Assembly (NCBI GenBank): GCA_964403795.1
Contig: CAYOHP010000041.1
Coordinates: forward strand, 1-46,329
DNA length: 46,329 bases
Direction: 5' to 3'
Origin: CAYOHP01 sp964403795 [NCBI: uncultured bacterium]
Lineage (GTDB): Bacteria > Muiribacteriota > UBA6191 > CAZXTJ01
Shown here: positions 16,037 to 24,655 of the stretch, piece by piece
How the letters are laid out: each line of letters starts with the position of its first letter
Position numbering within the stretch: position 1 is the stretch's first letter
Made by a program: the position numbers and the translations under genes
The notes under the pieces: model-generated
Told to the model about the DNA's origin: nothing
Seen by the model: the letters and a program-made list of their open reading frames with translations, nothing else
Database searches by the model: none

Positions 16037-17404
16037 TCAGATGCTGATGCTTCCGGCCTTGCCGTCGGCATAGGTGGTGTCGAGCAGGGCCCGCACCACC
16101 GACAGCGCGGTGTAGAGGCTGCACATGATGCCGAGGCCCAGGGTGACCGCGAAGCCCTTCACCGGGCCGCTGCCGAAGAGGTAGAGGACCAGGGCCGTGA
16201 TCAGGGTGGTCACGTTCGAGTCGACGATGGCCGAGAAGGCCTTGTCGAACCCGGAGGCGATCGAGCCCCGGATCGACTTGCCGGCCGCCCGCTCCTCGCG
16301 GATCCGCTCGAAGATGATCACGTTGGCATCCACCGCCATGCCGATGGTGAGGATCACGCCCGCGATCCCGGGCAGGGTCAGGGCGGCATCGAAGAACTTG
16401 AGGGCCGCCACCAGCAGCACCAGGTTCAGCAGCAGGGCGATCACCGAGTAGAACCCGGCGAGCTTGTAGTAGAAGACCATGTAGACCATCACCAGCAGGA
16501 AGCCCCAGCGGGCGGCGTTCATGCCCCGGGCGATCGACTCCCGACCCAGGGTGGGACCCACGGTGGCCTCGGCCAGCTTGGTCAGCCGGGCCGGCAGCGC
16601 CCCGGCCTTCAGGATGCTGGTGATCCGGCGGGCCTCTTCGATGTCGAAGTCGCCGGTGATCTCGGCGTGCCCATTGGGGATCTTCGACTTCATCACCGGG
16701 GCGATGAACACCTTGCGCCCGAGCACGATCGCCAGGCGCTCCCCGATCATCCGTTCCGAGAGCTTGGCGAAGCGGTCGATGTGCTGGTCCTGCACCTCGA
16801 GCCGGATGGTCGGCTTGCCCGAGAGGCCGTCGAAGCCGATGAAGGCGGTCTTGATGGCGTCGCCGGAGAACTCCGGCTCCTTCTTCAGGAGGAACCAGGT
16901 CTTCTCGCCCTTCTCGTTGCCGTGCTGGTCCCGGGGCAGGCTCTTGTCGAGGATGATCTGCGACTTCTCGGGGACCAGCGACAGGGCGTTCTCGGTCTCG
17001 GTGACGACGTGGTGCAGGGTCAGGAGGTCGGTGAGGTCGATGATCTCCTTGATCTTCTGCTGCTTCTTCTCGTCGACGCCGGGGATCTGGACCCGGATCT
17101 GGCTCCCGGTCTGGACCTGCACCAGGGCGTTGGAGACGCCGTAGAGGTCGATCCGGTTGCGGATGATCTCGGCCGCGGTCCGGATCTCGTCCTCCTTGGA
17201 GGAATCGACCCGGTAGACGAGGTCCATCCCGCCTTGCAGGTCGAGTCCGTAGGTGATCGATTCGGCCTTGTACTTCTGGAACTGGTCGGTGCTCATGAAC
17301 GGCCCGAACAGGCCGCCGAGCCCGAAGGTGGGGGCCGAGGTCCAGAGACCGACCAGGCTGATGATGACGGCGATCACCAGGCTAGCGACGGGTACGCGCG
17401 ACAT
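16037..17404 (-). CDS. secD: Protein translocase subunit SecD
   Basis: The protein has 455 residues from ATG 17404. An N-terminal helix (VASLVIAVIISLVGLW) leads into the periplasmic P1 domain, which begins SITYGLDLQGGMDLVYRV, the conserved DLQGG box. The C-terminal RND-like half carries GVILTIGMAVDANVIIFERI, holding the Asp used for proton coupling. It is shorter than E. coli SecD (615 residues) because the P1 domain is compact, as in many non-enteric bacteria. It heads a unit secD-secF-membrane protein-sigma factor. A promoter with a leader of about 128 bases is predicted upstream. Confidence 0.97.
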   Translation of the reverse strand: MSRVPVASLVIAVIISLVGLWTSAPTFGLGGLFGPFMSTDQFQKYKAESITYGLDLQGGMDLVYRVDSSKEDEIRTAAEIIRNRIDLYGVSNALVQVQTGSQIRVQIPGVDEKKQQKIKEIIDLTDLLTLHHVVTETENALSLVPEKSQIILDKSLPRDQHGNEKGEKTWFLLKKEPEFSGDAIKTAFIGFDGLSGKPTIRLEVQDQHIDRFAKLSERMIGERLAIVLGRKVFIAPVMKSKIPNGHAEITGDFDIEEARRITSILKAGALPARLTKLAEATVGPTLGRESIARGMNAARWGFLLVMVYMVFYYKLAGFYSVIALLLNLVLLVAALKFFDAALTLPGIAGVILTIGMAVDANVIIFERIREERAAGKSIRGSIASGFDKAFSAIVDSNVTTLITALVLYLFGSGPVKGFAVTLGLGIMCSLYTALSVVRALLDTTYADGKAGSISI

Positions 17405-17538
17405 GTCCTACCTTTCGTCGCCCCTGCACCGGGCAGCGGCGCCGGACGCGGCGGGGAGTGGGCCCCGGGCGCGAGAAGGCCCCGATCGCCGAGCCCGGGA
17501 CGCGAGGCGTCGCGGACCCATGGCATGAGGGTCGAGTC

Positions 17539-17568
17539 ACACTAGAGGAGCCTCCCGGAGCCGGTCAA
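17539..17568 (-). promoter_or_regulatory. Predicted promoter of secD
   Basis: On the minus strand TTGACC (17568-17563), an 18-base spacer and TAGTGT (17544-17539) form a good -35/-10 pair. The -35 overlaps the stop codon of the upstream HEAT gene. Transcription would start near 17532, leaving about 128 bases before the secD ATG. Confidence 0.55.
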
Positions 17569-20405
17569 GGGTGGGTCGCGTCCACGTCGCCCAGGCGCGA
17601 CAGGGTCCGGTGCGCGAGGTCGCGGATCGGCACCGGGAGGTCGGGCAAGGCCAGCACCCTCCGGAGCGTGGTGACCGCCTTCCGCTCCTTGCCGATGGAG
17701 GCCTGGAGCACCCCGAGCTTCACCAGCGGCACGGGATCGCCGGGGGCCAGGGCGGCGGCCCGGACCAGGCAGCGTTCCGCCTCGCCCCGGCGCCCGGACT
17801 CGAGACACAGGGATCCCAGCAGGGCGTAGTACTCGCTGCGCTTGGCGATCCGCAGGGCCTTGCGCAGCTCCCGCTCGGCGCCCGGTCGGTCCTCGGCGCC
17901 GAGCAGTTCGGTCGCCTGGCGATAGGCGTCGGCCGCCGGGTCGTCGAGCACCTTCTGCATGAGGGAGCGCAGGGTCTTCTCCCAGGCACCTTCCCCTACC
18001 ACCCGGCGCAGCGCCTCCCGGGCCCGGCCTCGCAGCAGGGGGTCCTCGGGGTCCTGCGCCATGGCCTTGAGCGGCGCCGGGTCGACCCCGGGTCCGAGCT
18101 GTCCGTAGGCCTCGATTGCAGCCTCCCGGATCTCCCAGAAGGGATGCCCGAGGAAACCCCGCAGGCGGGCCGCCGACTCGGGAACCGCCAGCTTCCCGAG
18201 GGCCTCCAGCAGGAGCGGAAGGTCCCGCGGGTCGGCCTCGGCCAGGACCTCCCCGATCCGGGTCGCGTCCTCGCCGGCCCCGAGCTCGCCGAGAGCCCTG
18301 GCCGCGAAGCCCCAGAGATCGCGGTGCTCGGGATCCAGGAGCCGTCTCAGGGCCGGGGCCGCGGCCCGCTCGCCCAGCGTCCGGAGCGCCTCCACCGCGG
18401 CCTTCTGGACCTCCCAGCGCTCGCTCGCCAGGAGGCCTTCCAAGGCCTGCCGGACGCCTTCTCCCCCGGTCCGCCCCAGGGCCTCCACCGCCGCTACCCG
18501 GAGGTCGTCGTCCTCGCCCGCCAGCACCTCGAGCAGGGTGCCGGAGGCGTCCTTGACGCGGTTGCGGCCCAGGATCCGGACCGCCAGGCGACGGATCGAG
18601 GGGAACTCGTCGTCCATGACCTCGAGAGCCAGCTCCACGCTCCGGGGGTGCTCGATCCAGTAGAGCGCCCGGAGCGCCAGGTGCCGGTCCCGCTCGCTCC
18701 CGGAGCGCACCTTGTCCCCCAGATAGGGCAGGGCCACGTCGCCGAGCGCCCCCAGGATCCAGGTCACCCAGTGGTCGACCTCGGGATCCCCGAAGCCGAG
18801 CAGCTCCAGCAGCTCCTGGATCCTGCGGGTCCGGATCGCCACCAGCACCTTGGCGATGCCCTCCCGGAGCGCCCGGGATTCGACGGTCCTCAGCTGCCCC
18901 AGCAGATCCGGGACCGCGTCCTCCCCCATGGCCCGCAAGGCCTCGGCGGCGTTCTGGCGGACCCCCGAGTCCCCGTCGTCGAGCAGGGTGACCAGACCCG
19001 GGACCAGCGAGAGCTCCTGGACGCCGATGAGCGAGCGGGTGAGCCAGTACCGCTGGTTGGCATCCCCGGCGCGCTGCGCCATGGCCTGGCGGATGGCGGG
19101 GACCGCCGCCTTACCCATGCGCCCCAGACCTTCGGCAGCCGCCTTGCGGATCGGCCACGAGGCGTCATCGAAACACTGGAGCAGCAGCGGGATCCCGTCC
19201 GCCTTGCCCCGTTCCCCCAGGATCCTCGCCACCCAGAACCGCACGTCCTCGTCGGAGTCGGCCAGCCGCTCCGCGTAGAGGTCCGGACCCCAGCCTTCCT
19301 GGGCCGCCGCCGAGCGGGCCGCCGCCTGGCGTACCCGCCAGTCCTCCGAGGCCAGCACCGCCAGCAGACGGGGCGCCGACTCCCGTTCCAGGGCGAAGCT
19401 CCCCAGGGCCTCGGCCGCCGCCAGCTGCACGTCGCCGGCCTCGTCGGCGAGCAGGTCGAGCAGCAGGGGCACCACCACGGGGCTCGAGAACTTCTCGAGG
19501 GCCCGCACCGCCCAGTAGCGGAGTTCGGCCGAATCCTCCCGCAGCTTCTCCAGGATCGGGACCAATGCCCCGTGCCCGCTCGCCCCCAGGGCCTCGGCCG
19601 CCGCCAGCTTCACCACCCGGCGATTGCCGTCGAGCAGATCCGCCAGCAGCTTGACCGCGAAGTCCCCGAACTCGGCGAGGCTTTCGACCGCCTCGCCCCG
19701 GAGCCAGGGATCCGGGTGACCCAGGAAGGCCACGATCCGCCGCAGCGAATCCCGGTCGCCGAGAGCCCCCAAGGTACGCATGGCCGCCGAGGCCAGGTCC
19801 CGCCGCGAGCCGTCCAGGAAGACCCGGATCCGGGTCGCCGCCTCCCGCACCCGGAGCCTGCCCAGGCAGCGGATCGCCCAATAGACGCGATCCGGGTTCT
19901 CGTGGTCGAGCGCCGCCACCAGGGCCTCGGTCGCCCCGCTCCCGATCCGGACCAGGGCGTCGGCCGCGGCTTCCCGGCGCCGCCAGTCGATGTGCCCGAG
20001 GCTGGAAACGAGCTGGGGCACCGCGTAGTCGCCCAGCGCCGCCAGGGCCCGGCTCGCCCAATGGACCACGTCCGCCTCGGGATCCCCCAGGGCCTCGAGC
20101 AGCTCGCCCAGGGCCTCCTTCCGGGGGTGGCGCGCCAAGGCCCGGGAGGCCACCATCCGCACCGCCGACGAAGGGTCCTGGAGCTTCTCCGGGACGGCCG
20201 CCAGACCCCGGGGTTCGGCCAGGGCGTCCAGGGCCCGCACCGACCAGTAGCGCACCCGCTCGTCCCGGTCGCCCAGGCAGCGCACCAGGTCCTCGCGACC
20301 CAGCGGCGAAGGGTATTCGGAGAGGGTCCGGGCCGCCTCGGCCCGGGTGGCCGCCCTCCCGTCCCGGAGCTGCACCAGCAGGATGTCGATGTCGTGCTTC
20401 GCCAT
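17565..20405 (-). CDS. Large HEAT-repeat protein with C-terminal TPRs
   Basis: The protein has 946 residues from ATG 20405, which lies 2 bases after the outer-membrane protein stop; the longer open frame upstream is a shadow. From residue 1 to about 800 there are roughly 25 HEAT/PBS-type repeats of about 31 residues with a shared core such as DERVRYWSVRALDALAE, many containing a Trp-Ala/Ser-Arg centre (VHWASRALAALGD, VYWAIRCLGRL). The final 130 residues shift to TPR form (YYALLGSLCLESGRRGEAER). There is no signal peptide or membrane segment, so it is probably a cytoplasmic scaffold. PBS-type HEAT arrays bind proteins or tetrapyrroles; there is no sign of lyase residues. The partner may be encoded in the same tight unit, but nothing shows which. 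Confidence 0.9.
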   Translation of the reverse strand: MAKHDIDILLVQLRDGRAATRAEAARTLSEYPSPLGREDLVRCLGDRDERVRYWSVRALDALAEPRGLAAVPEKLQDPSSAVRMVASRALARHPRKEALGELLEALGDPEADVVHWASRALAALGDYAVPQLVSSLGHIDWRRREAAADALVRIGSGATEALVAALDHENPDRVYWAIRCLGRLRVREAATRIRVFLDGSRRDLASAAMRTLGALGDRDSLRRIVAFLGHPDPWLRGEAVESLAEFGDFAVKLLADLLDGNRRVVKLAAAEALGASGHGALVPILEKLREDSAELRYWAVRALEKFSSPVVVPLLLDLLADEAGDVQLAAAEALGSFALERESAPRLLAVLASEDWRVRQAAARSAAAQEGWGPDLYAERLADSDEDVRFWVARILGERGKADGIPLLLQCFDDASWPIRKAAAEGLGRMGKAAVPAIRQAMAQRAGDANQRYWLTRSLIGVQELSLVPGLVTLLDDGDSGVRQNAAEALRAMGEDAVPDLLGQLRTVESRALREGIAKVLVAIRTRRIQELLELLGFGDPEVDHWVTWILGALGDVALPYLGDKVRSGSERDRHLALRALYWIEHPRSVELALEVMDDEFPSIRRLAVRILGRNRVKDASGTLLEVLAGEDDDLRVAAVEALGRTGGEGVRQALEGLLASERWEVQKAAVEALRTLGERAAAPALRRLLDPEHRDLWGFAARALGELGAGEDATRIGEVLAEADPRDLPLLLEALGKLAVPESAARLRGFLGHPFWEIREAAIEAYGQLGPGVDPAPLKAMAQDPEDPLLRGRAREALRRVVGEGAWEKTLRSLMQKVLDDPAADAYRQATELLGAEDRPGAERELRKALRIAKRSEYYALLGSLCLESGRRGEAERCLVRAAALAPGDPVPLVKLGVLQASIGKERKAVTTLRRVLALPDLPVPIRDLAHRTLSRLGDVDATHP

Positions 20406-20407
20406 GG

Positions 20408-23179
20408 TCAGAAGTCCAACCCCAGTCCCACCCGGCTGGTCACCGCCTGGTACCCGGTCCCGCCCTTCCCGTCCTCGCCGGTCGAGGAGAGGGCCAGCCC
20501 CATGTCCAGGAAGCCCTCGGTCCCGATCCGGCTGGAGGCGTTCACCGACCAGCGCCTCCGCGCCGAGTCGACATCCTCGCCCCGAGTGTCGACCCCCAGG
20601 AGCTGGCCCAGCTCGAACCCGAGCTCCAGCTTCTGCCCCCGCTGGGGCCGTTCCCAGACCACGCCCAGGTCGAAGCCCTGCCGGTCGGTCCGCACCGCGC
20701 TGTCCTCGCTCTCCTCGAACAGGCCGGCCTTGGCCGTGAGCCCACGACCCAACCTGCGTTCCATCCCCAACCGGTCCTTCTCGACCCAACGATCCCGGGC
20801 CGGTTCCCGCCGGTCCCGGGAGAGGTCGACCTGGCGGGTCAGCTCGAGCGACGACCCGTCGTCGAAGGACTTCACGACCTCCAGCCGGCGATGGCCGCTG
20901 GACCGGTCGACCTTGGAAGGGACGTTCACGCTGGTCCCGGCTCCCGCCTCCAGGCTGAGGCGCAAGCCGGGCCGGGCCTCCCAAGCGACCCTGCCGTCCC
21001 CGCTGCGGTCCCGCACCTGGGCCTCCCCGGTGACGGTATCAGACTCGGTCTGCAGCCTCAGGTTCCCGGTCACCTGGACCGGATCGACCGGCCGCAGGGT
21101 GAGGCGGTGGGTCGCCCCCCGGGCCAGCACCGGATGGGCCGTGACCACGGTCTGGGGCACCCAGGTCCGGCCGGTCCCCGGCGCGGTCCCGCCCCGGAGC
21201 GGGTCGAAGCGGGCATCGGAGGGATCCGCCAGGATCCGGCTCCTCACCTCGGCCGAGAGATGGCTCTCGACCTCCACCTTCGTGCCCCGGTTCCAGCGCA
21301 CCCGGGCCTCGCCGGTATTGGTCTCCTGGACCGGAGGCCCGGTGGTGTCGTCGGGATCCAGGCGCTCCTCCTTCAAGTGGTGCAGGTCGGTCCTCACCGT
21401 CAGGCCGCTGCCCAGGGTGGAACTCATGCCTGCCCGCAGGTCGCGCTGGACCCGCAGCGGCTCGACGTCCTCGCCTCCCACCACGTCCCGTACCGCCCCG
21501 CCCAGGCTCCAGGCCACCCTCCCGTCGCCGGGACCGGTGAGTTCGAGGCCGGCCGTCCGATGGGTCTCCCCGGGAGCAGGTCCGGGAAGGCCGGTCGCCG
21601 CGCCCCCGGCCTCGTCGGCGGGCACCCGGCTGCCTTCCCACTCGCCCCGCACCTGGACGGAGACCGCCCCGAATTTGCGGGTGGCGGAAGCGCCGAGCCG
21701 ATCCCGCCCTCCCCCCTTCGCCTCGGCCTGCCCGGCGGCCCGCTGGGTGGCGTCCTCCCCGAGGTAGCGGAGCGCCACATCGGCCCCGTGGAGCTTGTGG
21801 AGGTCGAGGTCGACGCTGGCCGCCTGCAGGTGCTCCTCCGCCTCGGCCCGGACCTGGTCCAGGTTGGTCACCGCGTCCCGGAAGCGGGCCCTCAGGGTGG
21901 CAGCCTTCCCGGCCTTGTAGAGCAGCTCGGCGGTCGAGACCGCGGCGTCCTTGGCCGCCACCCGGCCTTCCCCACCGGCCTCGAAGCGGTCGAGCCCCAC
22001 ACCCTGGAACCCGGGCTCGGCCACGAACCTCGACACCTTCATCCCGAGGTTGCCGCGGGAGAATTCGAGCCCCAGGTCGAAGGCCCCCTTGGTCGGCAGC
22101 TCGCCCTCGTCGCTCCAGGTGTCGGTGTCCCGCGCCGAGAGCGCGCCCACGGCCCGCACGCCGAGCCCGGGCGCCAGGTCGGCCCGGGCCGCCGCCTCGA
22201 ACACGACGACCTGGCCCGGCGTGGCCCCGGTGGTGTCCGGACTGGCCTCGGCCCCCCGGTCGTCGAACTCGGCCGCGAACCCGAGCGAGACCCAGTTGCG
22301 TTCCCGGGTCGAGGCGGCGCGACCGAACCTCCGGGTACCCCGGAGGCCCACCGTCGACGACCGGAACCCGGATCCCCCGGAGGACTCCTCGAACTCGACG
22401 ACCAACCTCCGCCGCTCGTCGAGGGGGAGCAACGGGCGCGCCAGCAGGACCGCCCCTTCGAGGTAGTCCATCTCGTAGTCGACGCCCCGCTCCAGGCGGC
22501 GGCCGTCCAGGGTGACCCGATCCGTCCCGACCACCACGATGGGATTGGGCGCGCCCGACCGGTCGGTCAGGACGTACTCCTGGACCGCCCCCCGACCCGC
22601 GAACTGGTTGCGGTGGGGCCGACCCTCGGGTCGCCCCGCGAACCCGGCGACCTCCCACTGCGGACCCTTGCCCGCCACCAGGAATCCGAGACCGGTCTTC
22701 GACCCCACCAGGAACCGGCTCTCGGGCAGGGCGAAGGGCAGGAGGCCGGCCGAGGCCTTCCAGACGCGGCCGGAGACGTCGAGCCTGAGCCGCTCGTCCC
22801 CGTCCCGGAAGCCGGAATCATCGAGCCGGATGTCGACCGTGACCCGGTCGCCCAGGGTGCCCTTGGCCTCCACCTCGAGACGCTGGTCGAGGCGGTTGCC
22901 GGAGAGGTACTCGGGGCGGTCCGCCAGGAACTGGCTGAGGTCGCCCCGGACCGAGAACGAGTCGAGGTCGAAGGTCTTCCTGGCCTTGACGTCCAGGTCG
23001 GCCCGGGCGGCTGTCGCGGTCAGGAACCAGAGGAGGAGAGCGGCCAGGACCGGGGCGCGACCGGGCGGCCCGGGCCCGGACCGGACCGCCCCGCCGGGCG
23101 CGACCGACCCCGCCCCGTTTCGGCCGGGGCAGGGGGCGAGATGTCTCCCGTGGGGCTCGAGGATCCCTCCCGGGATCAG
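20408..23179 (-). CDS. Large outer-membrane beta-barrel-type protein
   Basis: The protein has 923 residues if started at CTG 23179. Between the upstream stop and the signal peptide there is no ATG, GTG or TTG in frame. The CTG forms a CTGA overlap and has GGAGAGGG (23194-23187) 7 bases before it. A signal peptide follows (VLAALLLWFLTATAARA). The mature N terminus contains VGTDRVTLDGRRLERGVDYE and a further MDYLEGAV segment, a recurring box in large envelope proteins of delta-proteobacteria-like groups. The remainder is dense in alternating polar/hydrophobic strands (RLTLRPVDPVQVTGNLRLQT) and ends VGLGLDF, with the terminal Phe typical of barrels inserted by BamA. There is no TonB box. Function is unknown; a porin-like or surface-anchor role is possible. 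Confidence 0.82.
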   Translation of the reverse strand: MIPGGILEPHGRHLAPCPGRNGAGSVAPGGAVRSGPGPPGRAPVLAALLLWFLTATAARADLDVKARKTFDLDSFSVRGDLSQFLADRPEYLSGNRLDQRLEVEAKGTLGDRVTVDIRLDDSGFRDGDERLRLDVSGRVWKASAGLLPFALPESRFLVGSKTGLGFLVAGKGPQWEVAGFAGRPEGRPHRNQFAGRGAVQEYVLTDRSGAPNPIVVVGTDRVTLDGRRLERGVDYEMDYLEGAVLLARPLLPLDERRRLVVEFEESSGGSGFRSSTVGLRGTRRFGRAASTRERNWVSLGFAAEFDDRGAEASPDTTGATPGQVVVFEAAARADLAPGLGVRAVGALSARDTDTWSDEGELPTKGAFDLGLEFSRGNLGMKVSRFVAEPGFQGVGLDRFEAGGEGRVAAKDAAVSTAELLYKAGKAATLRARFRDAVTNLDQVRAEAEEHLQAASVDLDLHKLHGADVALRYLGEDATQRAAGQAEAKGGGRDRLGASATRKFGAVSVQVRGEWEGSRVPADEAGGAATGLPGPAPGETHRTAGLELTGPGDGRVAWSLGGAVRDVVGGEDVEPLRVQRDLRAGMSSTLGSGLTVRTDLHHLKEERLDPDDTTGPPVQETNTGEARVRWNRGTKVEVESHLSAEVRSRILADPSDARFDPLRGGTAPGTGRTWVPQTVVTAHPVLARGATHRLTLRPVDPVQVTGNLRLQTESDTVTGEAQVRDRSGDGRVAWEARPGLRLSLEAGAGTSVNVPSKVDRSSGHRRLEVVKSFDDGSSLELTRQVDLSRDRREPARDRWVEKDRLGMERRLGRGLTAKAGLFEESEDSAVRTDRQGFDLGVVWERPQRGQKLELGFELGQLLGVDTRGEDVDSARRRWSVNASSRIGTEGFLDMGLALSSTGEDGKGGTGYQAVTSRVGLGLDF

Positions 23180-24654
23180 GTGAGGTCCCTCTCCAGCGGG
23201 GCGAGGTCCAGCTCGAGCAGCCGGATGTGCTTGGCCAGTTCTTCCACCGTGTAGCGGGTCCCGAAACCCCAGAGGTCCTTGAGGAATCCTCCCGCGGCCG
23301 GCCGGGAATACCAGCGGGGGCCGTAGCGTTCCTCCACGTTCTGGCGGAGCTCCGCTTCGAAGATCCAGGCCCGGAGGAAGGCGGTCCCGTAGAACGGGTC
23401 CTCCACCTCGGCCAGGAAGTCCTCCCCGCCCACCTGCAGGCTGAGGGCCGACCCGAGCAGGTCCGAGTACCGCTGCTTCAGACGGGCGATCTCGTACCCG
23501 GCGTCGAGGTGCAGTTCCATCTCGTAGAGGAAGCGGGCCGCGTAGCAGCGCAGCCAGAAGAGCTTGCGGAAGCGGGCGAACTGCACCAGGTCGTCGTGGC
23601 GCTCGATCCCCACGAGGTCCCGGAGCCACTCGGGGTTGAGCGTCAGGTACTGGAACAGGGCGCCATAGGTCTCGCTCACCGCGGCGTCGCCCAGGTACTT
23701 GTACTCGAAGGGCTGGTCGACCCCTACGTGCCCCAGGTGGAGGGCGTGGCCGGCCCGGCGCAGCAGCGCCAGGTAGTCCCGGAGTCCGCCGTGGGGGCGG
23801 AGCACCAGGTAGATGCGGGACGGGACCCGGATCCCGAAGCAGGCGGCGGCGGCGTGCTTGCCCTTGCGTTCCTCGGCGTCGATCCGGATGTGGGTCTGCT
23901 TCTTCAGGTCGATCCCGATGCCCATCAGGGTGCGCTTCAGGACCGAGAGCAGGCGGTCGGCCGGGAACAGGCCGTCGAACTCCTGGCCCCGGAGCAGGTA
24001 GCGCAGGTCGGCCGCCGAGGTCTCCTCGGGCTTCTTCCCGCCCAGGTGCCGGGCCGCGTAGAGCGCCAGGTCCCGCTGGTAGCGATCCCGGCTCGCCTCC
24101 AGGAAGGCCTCGATCTGCTGCTTGAGCAGATGGAAGTTCGCTCCCAACAGGCTCTGCATGCATTCGAGGTAGGGCATGCCGGTCAGTTCCCGGGCCAGCT
24201 CGTGGATCCTGCGGAGCCGCCCGAGGCGCAGGGAGTCGGTCCTCCCCTGGAGCTTCTCCATCACCTGGTGGAGGGCCTGGCGCTTGTCGGGGTCCGGCTC
24301 GTTGCCGATCCGCACCGTGGCCGCCTGGTAGTCCAGCTCCTCGCCGTCCAGGACCTCGACCTCGCGGGCCAGGATCGCCGAGATCTGCTCGTCCTCCCGG
24401 TGGACGTGGCGCGACAGGGCGGTCTTGACCGCGAACTCGAGCAGGTACCGGAGCCGCCGCTTCGCCTCCCCGTTGGCCGACTCGTGGAGGGCCAGCAGGC
24501 TGGCGATCGAATCGCCCCGGAAGAGCCGCTCGTGGCGGGTGAAGATCGGCTCCAGTTGCAGTTCTGCCGCCAACCCGGCATGGAAGTCGTTGCGCGCCTG
24601 GATATAGCTCTCGAGGAACTCCTGGGCCTCTAGCCGATACTTCTCGAGCTCCAT
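23176..24654 (-). CDS. M3-like metallopeptidase homologue, HExxH motif lost
   Basis: The protein has 492 residues from ATG 24654, one base after the recombinase stop, with an AGGAG site upstream. The long helical N-terminal part and the final third resemble oligoendopeptidase-type M3 proteins. Where HExGHxxH should be, the sequence reads R299-R-A-G-H303-A-L-H306, so the first His ligand and the catalytic Glu are replaced by Arg-Arg while the G-H-A-L-H end remains. A downstream VSETYGALFQYL occupies the place of the third zinc ligand Glu. The protein is therefore probably not a peptidase and may bind peptides. There is no signal sequence. It is coupled to the outer-membrane protein by CTGA. 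The family call rests on local pattern, not on a search. Confidence 0.7.
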   Translation of the reverse strand: MELEKYRLEAQEFLESYIQARNDFHAGLAAELQLEPIFTRHERLFRGDSIASLLALHESANGEAKRRLRYLLEFAVKTALSRHVHREDEQISAILAREVEVLDGEELDYQAATVRIGNEPDPDKRQALHQVMEKLQGRTDSLRLGRLRRIHELARELTGMPYLECMQSLLGANFHLLKQQIEAFLEASRDRYQRDLALYAARHLGGKKPEETSAADLRYLLRGQEFDGLFPADRLLSVLKRTLMGIGIDLKKQTHIRIDAEERKGKHAAAACFGIRVPSRIYLVLRPHGGLRDYLALLRRAGHALHLGHVGVDQPFEYKYLGDAAVSETYGALFQYLTLNPEWLRDLVGIERHDDLVQFARFRKLFWLRCYAARFLYEMELHLDAGYEIARLKQRYSDLLGSALSLQVGGEDFLAEVEDPFYGTAFLRAWIFEAELRQNVEERYGPRWYSRPAAGGFLKDLWGFGTRYTVEELAKHIRLLELDLAPLERDLT

Positions 24655-24655
24655 G

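Noticed and set aside
16034-17545. 503-codon open frame on the plus strand
   Set aside because: Exactly antisense to secD, which is certain from its motifs.
17571-21767. 1398-codon open frame on the plus strand
   Set aside because: It runs antisense across two unrelated minus-strand genes (HEAT protein and outer-membrane protein) and their boundary, which a real gene would not do with such composition.
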